From UBA1351 sp964627665 (GTDB lineage: Bacteria; Bacillota; Clostridia; Lachnospirales; Vallitaleaceae), in the NCBI GenBank assembly GCA_964627665.1, contig CAZVKG010000007.1:15788-79787 (forward strand): a DNA stretch of 64,000 nucleotides, in the 5' to 3' direction. This document shows positions 26,411 through 35,296 of the stretch, in pieces (positions within the stretch are counted from its first letter, which is position 1; each line of letters starts with the position of its first letter). A model generated the notes under the pieces. That model had not been told where the DNA came from, ran no database searches, and saw only the letters and a program-made list of their open reading frames with translations. The translations under genes and the position numbers were made by a program.

Positions 26411-27748
26411 CTATTGAGCTTCAATTGTTTCTGTTATTAGTTGTGCCACTTTATCAAGCGCTTCTTGTGCTTCTGCTTCTCCCATTAATACGTCTTTGAT
26501 TGCATCTGTAATATCAGGATTAACAACAGGCATGATATCTTGTCTCGACCAATCTTTTGCTGCTGCCGGTGGTGTGTTTGCTAACTCATTTGAAAAGATT
26601 GCAAACATTTCTTTCCCATATTCATAATCTAATTCACTATTATCTAATCTAGGACTAATAAATAATGAATCACTGCAATACTGCCCGGTATTCTCCGCTT
26701 TCGCAAAATACTCTAAGAATTTCATTGCTTCTTCTTCCACTCCGGTGTTTTTAAATGGCATCATATATTTTCCACCAGGTACTGAAGATCGTGTTGCTTG
26801 TTTTGGTGCATATGTTACGCCCCAGTCAAAATCAGTAATATCTCTATAATTACTTAACATCCAGTTTCCTGAAAGATGAGCAACGGCTGTTCCTGATCTA
26901 AATAGGTTATTTGGATTTTCTCCTCCAAGCCATACTGATTTTGGAATAACATCTGTATCATGTAGCTTTTTAAAGTAATTCATAGCTGCAACACCTTGCT
27001 CATTATTAATTGCAGGTCCGTCTCCTGCTTCATTAATGATACTTCCACCAAATTCATACAATAAAGTTGACCATCTGTGTGAAGTAACATCCCAAAGCAA
27101 GCCATATCTTGCATCAGAATTTTCTTTAACTTCAATAACGGCTTGCTCAAACTCTTCCCAAGTCCACACTTCCTCTGGAGACCCCGGAACGTCTACTCCG
27201 GCTTGATCAAATAGTGTTTTGTTATAAATCAAACCATTTGCAGTTACATCCATCGGTACTGCGTAGACGCCACCGTCTTTTGTGTAATATGGTTCTAATG
27301 AATCCATATATTGTTCTGTAAACGTATCATAACCGCCCATAAACTCGCTTAAATCTTGCGCATGGTCAAATAACAATCCCGGATTTGTGACTCGTGCAAT
27401 CGCAGGTGGCGTTCCTCCCGCAATCATCGTTTTAAGTTTTGAGTCTAAATCACTATATGCAACTTCAATCATATTGAACTCTACATGAGGATTTTCAACT
27501 TTGTAGTTATCCATGACGTTTTGCATAGCCTCTGTTTCGACTCCGTCTGCAAACCACAAAATATCTAACTTTACATCTTCCTTTTCATTATCTGCACTGT
27601 TTGAATTCCCATCATTTGTTGTACCTTCTTGAGAACTTGTATCTGTTCCTGTACTAACATTTTCCCCTGTTTCTTCTTTACCACATCCACTAAACATTGC
27701 TATCGATAATGCGAGGATGAGTAATACTACCAAACTTTTTTTAGCCAT
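26411..27748 (-). CDS. CUT1 sugar-binding lipoprotein
   Basis: A 445-residue extracellular binding protein (SBP_bac_1 fold) with signal peptide and lipobox SMFSGC in which the Cys (residue 22) is lipidated; here it reads LSIAMFSGCGKEE. A linker rich in Ser, Thr, Asn and Gly (25-55) precedes the two-lobed domain: LDILWFADGVETEAMQNVMD, TPPAIARVTNPGLLF, GLIYNKTLFDQAG, GGKYMMPFKNTG. It is first in the operon and feeds the MalF/MalG-type permeases, GH31 and GH105 enzymes. Its promoter has a TATAAT -10, a poor -35, and an adjacent direct repeat that the divergently encoded AraC-type regulator should bind. The oligosaccharide bound is not known. Confidence 0.93.
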   Translation of the reverse strand: MAKKSLVVLLILALSIAMFSGCGKEETGENVSTGTDTSSQEGTTNDGNSNSADNEKEDVKLDILWFADGVETEAMQNVMDNYKVENPHVEFNMIEVAYSDLDSKLKTMIAGGTPPAIARVTNPGLLFDHAQDLSEFMGGYDTFTEQYMDSLEPYYTKDGGVYAVPMDVTANGLIYNKTLFDQAGVDVPGSPEEVWTWEEFEQAVIEVKENSDARYGLLWDVTSHRWSTLLYEFGGSIINEAGDGPAINNEQGVAAMNYFKKLHDTDVIPKSVWLGGENPNNLFRSGTAVAHLSGNWMLSNYRDITDFDWGVTYAPKQATRSSVPGGKYMMPFKNTGVEEEAMKFLEYFAKAENTGQYCSDSLFISPRLDNSELDYEYGKEMFAIFSNELANTPPAAAKDWSRQDIMPVVNPDITDAIKDVLMGEAEAQEALDKVAQLITETIEAQ

Positions 27749-27790
27749 TTTGTAACCTCCCTAATATTTGAAATAATTGACTACAGATAT

Positions 27791-27859
27791 ATTATATCGG
27801 TTATTCTCTTATGATGAAATGCACAAAGACGAGGTATTTTTGCACAATAAAGAGGTTAT
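27791..27859 (-). promoter_or_regulatory. Activator-dependent promoter with 21-bp direct repeats
   Basis: Minus-strand -10 TATAAT (27791-27796), 17-bp spacer and weak -35 TTTCAT (27814-27819). Directly upstream lie two copies of TGCACAA-N5-GAGGT: 27820-27838 and 27841-27859. They are offset by exactly 21 bp, two helical turns, and identical at 14 of 19 positions. This is the classic layout for an AraC-family activator contacting sigma at the -35. The likely activator is the YesN-type regulator encoded divergently. Confidence 0.75.
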
Positions 27860-27943
27860 TATGCTCATCATCTTAATTCGATTGTCACATATATGAATCT
27901 ATGATAAAGTAAAATTGTCTTACATTACATAGGAGGTTTTCGT

Positions 27944-29716
27944 ATGATTAAACCACTCAAATTTTTCAAAACATTTTATAGTAAACGCAGGATCCGAGAA
28001 AAATTATTTTTTCTAATTATCAGTATTACAGGTATAGCTTTTTTACTAACTCTTGCTGTTGTACAGTTTGCAAACAATCTAGTCAAAGAACAACATTTAC
28101 AAGTCTCCGCACAAGTACTAAACATCTCTTCTTCAATTATTACGAATGAACTTACCAAAATAGAGACACTCTCTTTAAACATTGCTGTTGATAAGGTTGT
28201 ACAAGACTATTTTTCAACCTTATTAACAATCACTCCGGAAAACCAATATATAGTAAATCGGATTGACCTCGATGAGACTTTGTTTAATTACAGTAATAGC
28301 GATAATTACATTGATTCCATTCATGCAATTAGTCTGAATGAATTTGAAGTGAATATAGGAAAAAGAGAGCTTCCGATAAATCCATTCGCAAAGGAATCTA
28401 TTCTTGAGCTTGCTGCCTTGGCAAATGGTAAGAACATCTGGTATACGGACAATAATGATAAATGGCTATATTGCGCACGTTCTGTTCGCGAAGTAAAGAA
28501 TTTTACATTAGATCAATTGGGCACGATTATTATTCGTATTAATAAAGAAGGGTTAATTAAAAAGCACAGTCATTTATTTAATGAATTTGATTCAACTGTA
28601 CTAATCTTTCTCGAAGATAACCTTGTATTTACTTCCTCTTCTCCGGACCTTATTGACGTTATAAATATTCCTAATAGCAGAAATGGATATATGATGCAAA
28701 CGCTAGATAATGAAGACTATTTTGTTGCTTTTAGTAAAGTGAAATATACGGATTGGATGTATATAAATATTATTCCCTACAATCATATCACTTCTCAGAT
28801 AAAATCAATCAATACATTCACATATGTTTTTTTCAGCATTATTTTTGTAATCTCTTTCATCATTATCTTTTTATTTTCAAAACAATTTACAAAACCGATT
28901 GCGAAACTTGCTTCGAATATGAATACTGTTGAGAAGGGAATATTTGATATCACTAAAATGGATTTTGAATCCTACCATTCCGAAGATGAAATCGGACAGC
29001 TTGAACATGATTTTGAGCTAATGATTCGTGAGATTAATACGCTAATTAATGAAAATTATTTGAAGCAATTGACGATTAAAGATGCTAAATACAGAGCCCT
29101 TCAATCCCAAGTCAACCCTCATTTTTTATATAATACACTAACCTCCATTAACGCTTTAGCAAAAATTTCCAAACAGGAAAAAATCTCAACCATGGTTGAG
29201 GCACTCAGCAATCTTTTTCGATTTTCAGTAAACAATGACAAACCATTAATCAAGCTTTCTGATGAAATTAAAATCTTAGAAAACTATATGGCTATTCAAA
29301 AAATACGTTATCAATCGCGATTAAATTATACCCTCAATATTGAACAAGGTTATTGGGATTATATGATTCCACCATTTACATTACAGCCATTAGTCGAAAA
29401 TTCAATTAAATATGGCATTTCTGAAAAAAGAACAAATGGCTTTATCAAAATATCTTGCTTTGAAAAAAATGACATCCTTTTTATTCATGTTACCGATAAC
29501 GGCCCAGGCATGAACCCTAACTACTTAGATATTATTGATGCCTCTTCAAATACAAGCAACCATATTGGTATTGGTTTACGTAATATAAATGCTCGAATCA
29601 AATTAATGTTTGGCGAAGACTATGGATTAGCGATTAAAAGTAGTCAAGGCCAAGGAACCACAATCATTATTTCTTTGCCAAAAGGTAGTGATTATCTAGG
29701 AGGTACTCATGTATAA
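27944..29716 (+). CDS. YesM-type sensor histidine kinase
   Basis: A 590-residue membrane kinase divergent from the transporter operon. TM1 is at about 19-42, an extracellular Cache-like sensor at about 45-285, TM2 at about 291-312, then HAMP (FTKPIAKLASNMNTVEKGIF). The phospho-His is in VNPHFLYNTLTSINAL (His 393), the N box is VENSIKYG (484-491) and the ATP lid DNGPGM (518-523). AGGAGG precedes the ATG. The regulator gene overlaps its end by 8 nt. It should detect the oligosaccharide, directly or through the lipoprotein, and phosphorylate the next gene product. Confidence 0.94.
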   Translation: MIKPLKFFKTFYSKRRIREKLFFLIISITGIAFLLTLAVVQFANNLVKEQHLQVSAQVLNISSSIITNELTKIETLSLNIAVDKVVQDYFSTLLTITPENQYIVNRIDLDETLFNYSNSDNYIDSIHAISLNEFEVNIGKRELPINPFAKESILELAALANGKNIWYTDNNDKWLYCARSVREVKNFTLDQLGTIIIRINKEGLIKKHSHLFNEFDSTVLIFLEDNLVFTSSSPDLIDVINIPNSRNGYMMQTLDNEDYFVAFSKVKYTDWMYINIIPYNHITSQIKSINTFTYVFFSIIFVISFIIIFLFSKQFTKPIAKLASNMNTVEKGIFDITKMDFESYHSEDEIGQLEHDFELMIREINTLINENYLKQLTIKDAKYRALQSQVNPHFLYNTLTSINALAKISKQEKISTMVEALSNLFRFSVNNDKPLIKLSDEIKILENYMAIQKIRYQSRLNYTLNIEQGYWDYMIPPFTLQPLVENSIKYGISEKRTNGFIKISCFEKNDILFIHVTDNGPGMNPNYLDIIDASSNTSNHIGIGLRNINARIKLMFGEDYGLAIKSSQGQGTTIIISLPKGSDYLGGTHV

Positions 29717-31241
29717 ATTATTAATCGTTGACGATGAATCATTAATTTGCCAAGGACTTGATGCAATGATTCATTGGGAGCATCTAGCACTCACAAAATC
29801 AGGTATGGCACATGACGGAATTGAAGCAATGAAATCTATTGAAAACGACCTTCCTGACATCATCATAACTGATGTTAAGATGCCGGAAATGGATGGATTA
29901 GAATTAATCAAAGAAGTTAGTATAAAATATCCGAATATTCATTTTATCGTTTTTTCAGGACATGATGAATTTGAATATGCACACAAAGCAATGCAATATG
30001 GGGTAAAACATTATTTATTAAAGCCATCAAGCGATGATGAATTAAATTCAGTATTAACTGAACTAATTGATGAACTAAATCAAAAAAATAATCAGCTACT
30101 TATCCATAAAGCTTTGCTAGAGAACATAACTGAGCATTCTTTTGGACGCTTCTTACTTGGCGATGAGTTTGGAAAGCAAGAGTGGGAATACTTAAATCGA
30201 TTAATTAAGCTTAAGATTGATTTGGATAAGGGATATCTCATTCTTTTTAACATCGGAACTTCTATTGAAAACTATCATACCTTTGCACTTAATAATATCA
30301 TAAATGAAGTCTTAGATGTCAATAACATCATATTAAGAACAACTATTAATGAAGAATCTATTCTGGTTATTAACAAAACAGATTTATTTGATTTGAAACA
30401 AAAAATCAGCCTAATAAAAGCTAAATTTTTTGATTTCTATACCATTGATACGACCATATTTCTAACACCTGTTCATGATATTAAGTCATTACCGGAATCT
30501 TATTCACAACTTCATCGTTATATTAAAACACATTTATATTTTGTCAAAGGAAAAATTGTGGAAGCAAACGAATTTACTCGATTATTAAATAAAGAGGTCT
30601 CTTATCTAAATTATGATTTTAGCCCATTGAGCAAAGCATTAAAAGAGGGCCATGAATACGATGCCATTCAATTATTGGATACTTTCTTCACCCAATTGAA
30701 ACACAATCATTATACAAAAGACCAAGTACAATTATCCACTTTAGAATTGTTAAATGAGCTACTCTCTCATATTCCGGCCACCTCTCGTGTCAACTATCTA
30801 AACCAATTTTTAAATGGAATCAATTCCACCCATTTAGACGTTATTCATCATCAACTTAGCCTTTTCATCCAAGAAATCATTCAATTGTATAATGAAAAAA
30901 ATATGCTGAAATATTCACCCTTAATCAATGACATTATCAAAATTATCATGCATGAAATTAGCAATCCAAAATTATCTCTTAAATGGATTGCCGAAAACAT
31001 GTTGTATATGAATAGAGACTATTTAAGCAAAACCTTTAAAAAAGAAACCGGAATTTCCTTTTCAACATTTTTAATGAATTATCGCATGGATAAAGCATGC
31101 AAAATGATAGCAGATGCAGATGAAAACAGAATAACCGATATTGCAGAAAAAATTGGATTTGGTAATAATCCGGCTTATTTTAGCCGTGCCTTTAAAAAAT
31201 ATACAGGAATGAATCCTTCCCAATACAAAGAGAAAGAGTAA
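29709..31241 (+). CDS. YesN-type response regulator (receiver + AraC HTH)
   Basis: A 510-residue response regulator with receiver (1-120) showing LLIVDDESLICQGLD, phospho-acceptor Asp 55 in IIITDVKMPEMDG and Lys in YLLKPSS. A long middle region (about 130-400) without a recognised motif precedes the AraC double HTH (about 408-510): WIAENMLYMNRDYLSKTFKK and IAEKIGFGNNPAYFSRAFKK. Translation is coupled to the kinase (AGGAGGT, 8-nt overlap). The 21-bp direct repeats upstream of the transporter operon are its likely target. Its stop lies inside a 26-bp perfect palindrome shared with the convergent GH36 gene. Confidence 0.94.
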   Translation: MYKLLIVDDESLICQGLDAMIHWEHLALTKSGMAHDGIEAMKSIENDLPDIIITDVKMPEMDGLELIKEVSIKYPNIHFIVFSGHDEFEYAHKAMQYGVKHYLLKPSSDDELNSVLTELIDELNQKNNQLLIHKALLENITEHSFGRFLLGDEFGKQEWEYLNRLIKLKIDLDKGYLILFNIGTSIENYHTFALNNIINEVLDVNNIILRTTINEESILVINKTDLFDLKQKISLIKAKFFDFYTIDTTIFLTPVHDIKSLPESYSQLHRYIKTHLYFVKGKIVEANEFTRLLNKEVSYLNYDFSPLSKALKEGHEYDAIQLLDTFFTQLKHNHYTKDQVQLSTLELLNELLSHIPATSRVNYLNQFLNGINSTHLDVIHHQLSLFIQEIIQLYNEKNMLKYSPLINDIIKIIMHEISNPKLSLKWIAENMLYMNRDYLSKTFKKETGISFSTFLMNYRMDKACKMIADADENRITDIAEKIGFGNNPAYFSRAFKKYTGMNPSQYKEKE

Positions 31242-31255
31242 TATTACTCTTTCTC
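31230..31255. repeat. 26-bp perfect palindrome across two convergent stop codons
   Basis: The half-site GAGAAAGAGTAAT (31230-31242) is followed directly by its exact reverse complement (31243-31255). The same DNA on both strands encodes Glu-Lys-Glu-stop, so both convergent proteins end in EKE: the regulator ends KEKE and the galactosidase IEKE. It probably acts as a bidirectional transcription end, although T-runs are short. Confidence 0.8.
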
Positions 31256-33511
31256 AATAAGATACAGTCGAGATCCAAAGTCGCCGAGTATGCGGGTATA
31301 TGCGTCAACTCCGACACCCATAAACTGATTGAATGGCCGTACTCCAACCTTTAACAATTCATCTCCGGATGCGTATAAGGAAAAAGATTCACTCATCATC
31401 CTCGTCTCTTCATCGACATGTTGCTTTCGACAAACTAGGTGATATCTTGCTTCTTCGTCTAGATTGACGATGTCGAGATGATCAAGCACCGGACTGGCTT
31501 CTTGTAATTGTTGGTATTCGCCAAGGATTGCTTCCCTTTTATTTCGATCTAAAACCTGCCAATGCATGTGATTATTTTCAAAGGGTGATTGCAAACGATT
31601 AAAATCGCCAAATTGAAACAAGCTGCGATGTTTCTTATAAAATTCCACTTGTTCTTTAATCATTCCTCGTTCTGTATTGGATAAGTTAATTAAGTCGAGT
31701 TCATAGCCTAACACACCAAATGCTGCCACATTAAACCGGGTTTCAAGTGGTGTTTTACGTAAGACCTGATGGGATTTTCGCCCTGAAACATGAGCTCCCA
31801 TTGTCGATAAGGGAAATACATAGGACGTACCATATTGGATTTTATACCTAGCAACGGCATCTGTATTATCCGAAGTCCATGTTTGTGGCATATAAGCTAG
31901 CATGCCCATATCAAAACGGTTACCACCACTACTACAGGATTCAAATAAGACTTTAGGAAAACGTTTGACTAATCGTTCTAAAAGCTTATATAATCCTAAC
32001 ACATAACGGTGTGCGAATTCTTGTTGCCGTTCCGGTTCAAGCCATGAAGAATACAGGTCAGAAAAATTACGGTTCATATCCCACTTAATATAATCAACCT
32101 TTGCATGTTCAAATATACTACTCAACTTCTCCTCAAGGTAATCGATAACTACATCATTCGTCAAGTCAAGTATATATTGGTTTCTCCCTGGTGAGACTTC
32201 ACGCCTCGGATGCCCCACTATCCACTCGGGATGTTTTCGATATAAGGCTGTTCCTTTATTAACCATTTCCGGCTCAACCCATAGCCCAAACTGTAGTCCT
32301 TGTTGATGAACATAGTGGGCAATACCGTCAATACCATTCTCGAGTTTGTCATAGTCAACAATCCAGTCACCAAGTCCATGTCGGTCGTTATTCCGATTCA
32401 TAAACCAACCATCATCAAGGACAAATAATTCAATACCTAACTCTTTGGCCGAGTCAACTAAGGCTTTGATTTTATTATGGTCAAAATCAAAATATGTAGC
32501 TTCCCAATTATTGGCTAGTATGGGACGTTCCCGACGCCGCCAATATTTTGGAATTAGATAGTCATTAATCATCTGGTGAAAATTCTGACTCATTCCATTA
32601 AATCCCTTTGCACTGAATGTTAATACGGCTTCCGGTGTTTGGAAGGATTCTCCCGGTTTTAAAAGCCATTCGAAGTCAAAGGACTGTATGCCCATCTGAA
32701 TGCGTGTAAACCCATAGGGTGTCACTTCAACAGAGGATTCATGGGAACCACTGTAAATCAAGGCAAATCCATAGGCTTTTCCGGTGCATTCCGTCGTTGT
32801 TTTTTTTGCTAAACACAAAAAAGGATTATAGTCCGAACTACTGACTCCTTTTTTAGAATCCAAAACGATACGCCCTTTTTTTAGCGCACATCTATTAATA
32901 TAGCGTTCCCGTATCCACTGGCCTTCTAATGAAATCAAGTCATAGTCACTATACCGGTCATCCCAATTAAAACTCATCATACGTTGGATTTTTAATGGAG
33001 CCGAACCGCTATTTACCAGCTCCATGGATCGAATAATGATATTCACAGCATCAATGACACTGTATTTTAAATATAGTTTTACACCACTTACTTCATCTTT
33101 CAGCAATAGAGTTAGAGATTGGCCGTCTTCCTCCGATAATTCCACACTCGCGAGTTCTGATAGTTTTTCTTTACCTTCATGTATTTCATGAGAAACATAT
33201 AAAAAATCGAAGGTACGATTACCATCTTCTTCTTGAAGGTGCAATGTCGGCTCTCGATAATCACCCTTACCATACATCCCCAATTCTAGAGGTGTCACGT
33301 TTAGGCAAAAATCACTTTTTGTAGAGTATACAGTGCTATTGCCCGGCGCCGAAACATATTGTTGATTTAGGACATCATATTTTTCTTTAATGCCTATTTT
33401 TTCTCCATAGTATAGTTGCGTAATATGTCCTGTCACTAACACTTTAAAAATATAACTGGTATTCTTTGTTTGTATGTGAAAAATTCGTGTCGTTTCGTGA
33501 TATTTTATCAT
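31244..33511 (-). CDS. GH36 alpha-galactosidase
   Basis: A 755-residue glycoside hydrolase family 36 enzyme (AgaR/RafA type), cytosolic, releasing galactose from raffinose-family sugars. It has an N-terminal beta-supersandwich (about 1-320), a barrel (about 325-650) and a C-terminal beta domain. The nucleophile is Asp 478 in DYIKWDMNRNFSD. The acid/base is Asp 548 in TWTSDNTDAVARY. Other signatures are LFVLDDGWF, LWVEPEMVNKGTALYRKHPE and SCSSGGNRFDMG. Length and motifs are typical. It is the last gene of an operon with a sugar-binding protein and two permeases, under a LacI repressor. It ends inside a palindrome shared with the convergent regulator gene. Confidence 0.96.
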   Translation of the reverse strand: MIKYHETTRIFHIQTKNTSYIFKVLVTGHITQLYYGEKIGIKEKYDVLNQQYVSAPGNSTVYSTKSDFCLNVTPLELGMYGKGDYREPTLHLQEEDGNRTFDFLYVSHEIHEGKEKLSELASVELSEEDGQSLTLLLKDEVSGVKLYLKYSVIDAVNIIIRSMELVNSGSAPLKIQRMMSFNWDDRYSDYDLISLEGQWIRERYINRCALKKGRIVLDSKKGVSSSDYNPFLCLAKKTTTECTGKAYGFALIYSGSHESSVEVTPYGFTRIQMGIQSFDFEWLLKPGESFQTPEAVLTFSAKGFNGMSQNFHQMINDYLIPKYWRRRERPILANNWEATYFDFDHNKIKALVDSAKELGIELFVLDDGWFMNRNNDRHGLGDWIVDYDKLENGIDGIAHYVHQQGLQFGLWVEPEMVNKGTALYRKHPEWIVGHPRREVSPGRNQYILDLTNDVVIDYLEEKLSSIFEHAKVDYIKWDMNRNFSDLYSSWLEPERQQEFAHRYVLGLYKLLERLVKRFPKVLFESCSSGGNRFDMGMLAYMPQTWTSDNTDAVARYKIQYGTSYVFPLSTMGAHVSGRKSHQVLRKTPLETRFNVAAFGVLGYELDLINLSNTERGMIKEQVEFYKKHRSLFQFGDFNRLQSPFENNHMHWQVLDRNKREAILGEYQQLQEASPVLDHLDIVNLDEEARYHLVCRKQHVDEETRMMSESFSLYASGDELLKVGVRPFNQFMGVGVDAYTRILGDFGSRLYLIEKE

Positions 33512-33525
33512 AGTTTCTCCAACTT

Positions 33526-34341
33526 TTATTTAATCGATCCCAACATTCCGGCCACAAAATGTTTTTGTAACAAGAAAAACACAATGAGTGTTGGGGCTGT
33601 TGCTATGATAATCGCTACCATTATAACACCGTATTCTGGAAAATAAGCTGATGACAGCGATGAAATAGCTAGTGTCAATGTTTTCTGACGTTCTGACTGC
33701 AATATGATTAATGGCCATAGATAACTATTCCAAAACGTCATAAAGGATAGTATTCCTGCTGCTGCATAGGTTGCTTTCATCGTTGGCACATATATTCGAA
33801 AGAAAATCTGCATTTCACTCAATCCGTCAACTCTAGCCGCATACATCAAATCATTCGGAAACGTCTTCGTATTTTGTCGGAAGAAAAAAATCATAAAGGG
33901 CATTGCTAATGTTGGTATGATGACACCAATATGTGAGTCAAGCATTCCTGCTCCTGCAAACATTCTAAAAAGCGGAATCATAAGAGCCGCAAAGGGAACC
34001 ATCATGGTTAAGAGTAAAATTCCGTAAACTTTTTCCGAAATTTTATTGCGATAAATTTCAAAGCCGTAACCGGCTAATGAAGCAATGAGCAACTGTAAAA
34101 CCATTCCTCCAACCGCTATTTTTGTTGAGTTCCAAAATAGTAAGGGTAAATCAATCATCTCATTTAATTGCCGGAAATTCGCAATTAATTCTGTACCAAA
34201 GGTATATTTACCTTTCATAATATCTGTCGCTGAATTTGTCGCACCAATAATCATCCATGCGAATGGAAATATGGAAACAAAAGCTGCGATGTTTAAAAAT
34301 CCGTATTTGAATATATTTTTAAATAGTTTAACCACGATCAT
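33526..34341 (-). CDS. Alpha-galactoside ABC permease (MalG/MsmG-type)
   Basis: A 271-residue CUT1 permease. Motifs are FVSIFPFAWMIIGATNSATD, the EAA loop LMYAARVDGLSEMQIFFRIY with VPTMKATYAAAG, and a MalG-type end HFVAGMLGSIK. It overlaps the upstream MalF-type gene by 14 nt; the ATG at 34341 is taken, although the GTG one codon earlier is equally possible. It forms the channel with its partner and feeds GH36. No ATPase gene is present, so a shared MsmX-type ATPase is expected. Confidence 0.92.
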   Translation of the reverse strand: MIVVKLFKNIFKYGFLNIAAFVSIFPFAWMIIGATNSATDIMKGKYTFGTELIANFRQLNEMIDLPLLFWNSTKIAVGGMVLQLLIASLAGYGFEIYRNKISEKVYGILLLTMMVPFAALMIPLFRMFAGAGMLDSHIGVIIPTLAMPFMIFFFRQNTKTFPNDLMYAARVDGLSEMQIFFRIYVPTMKATYAAAGILSFMTFWNSYLWPLIILQSERQKTLTLAISSLSSAYFPEYGVIMVAIIIATAPTLIVFFLLQKHFVAGMLGSIK

Positions 34342-35233
34342 CACCTGCCACTCTAAATTGCATTACTGCTAAAATTGCTGTAAAAAATACGATAACATAC
34401 GACACTGTCGCAGCATAACCAAAGTTCGGAACATATTTAAAGGATAAGTCATAGATATATTGAGTCAGTGTAATTGTTGCCTGCAAAGACGGTGATGATG
34501 CTCCTCCACCTGTCAAGTTAACTACTTCATCAAATAATTGCAAGGTTCCAATTGTAGACATAATTGACGTAAAGAGTATAACGGGTTTTAACATTGGAAT
34601 CGTTATATAAAAAAACTGTTTTACTTTTGATGCACCGTCAATTTCTGCCGCCTCATATATGGACGGACTAATATTTTGTAATCCAGCTAAATAAAAGATC
34701 ATATTGTACCCGGTCCAACGCCAAGTAATGGCAAGTATCACCGTTACTTTTGCCCAAAACGCATCACGTAACCAAGAAATCGGCTGATCAATGAGTCCGA
34801 TAAACAGTAAGGTTTGATTAACAATTCCATCGACACTAAACATACTTTTAAAGAGTATTGAATAGGCAACTAGCGATGTAACACAAGGCAAAAAGATTGC
34901 TGTTCGATAAAATCCTTTCCCTATGAGCTTACGATCGTTTAATAATGTGGCTAAGAGCAATGCCAAAGTCAACATAATCGGCACTTGAAATACAAAGTAT
35001 ATAAAGGTATTCTTTAATGCTTGTTTAAATACATCATCGACTAATATACGTTTTACATTTCCAAGTCCTACAAATTCTGTCACAACACCTTTTCCTGATG
35101 TTGTTGATAGGACAAGGGAATTAATAATCGGATAAATAGCAAAAACTGATGTTAGTATTATTGCAATTAGCACAAAAGAACCGCCATAATATAGCTTTCT
35201 ACGAAATTCTTTTGATTTCATAATCATTTTCAT
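34328..35233 (-). CDS. Alpha-galactoside ABC permease (MalF/MsmF-type)
   Basis: A 301-residue CUT1 permease with six helices. The EAA loop reads SIYEAAEIDGASKVKQFFYI with TIPMLKPVILF; a Gly-rich stretch NLTGGGASSPSLQATITLTQ follows. The ATG at 35233 is taken because AAAGGA lies 6 nt upstream; in-frame codons further up have no ribosome site. It lies after the binding-protein gene and a strong stem-loop, and before the MalG-type gene. Confidence 0.92.
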   Translation of the reverse strand: MKMIMKSKEFRRKLYYGGSFVLIAIILTSVFAIYPIINSLVLSTTSGKGVVTEFVGLGNVKRILVDDVFKQALKNTFIYFVFQVPIMLTLALLLATLLNDRKLIGKGFYRTAIFLPCVTSLVAYSILFKSMFSVDGIVNQTLLFIGLIDQPISWLRDAFWAKVTVILAITWRWTGYNMIFYLAGLQNISPSIYEAAEIDGASKVKQFFYITIPMLKPVILFTSIMSTIGTLQLFDEVVNLTGGGASSPSLQATITLTQYIYDLSFKYVPNFGYAATVSYVIVFFTAILAVMQFRVAGDDRG

Positions 35234-35254
35234 GCGACATCCTTTCAAAAAGAA

Positions 35255-35289
35255 AGCTACCTTAGCTATTCATTTTTACTAAGGTAGCT
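35255..35289 (-). promoter_or_regulatory. Intercistronic stem-loop / partial terminator after binding-protein gene
   Basis: AGCTACCTTAG (35255-35265) pairs exactly with CTAAGGTAGCT (35279-35289), 7 nt after the binding-protein stop. On the minus strand it is followed by TTTCTTTTT. It should reduce but not stop transcription into the permease genes. Confidence 0.8.
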
Positions 35290-35296
35290 CATCATT

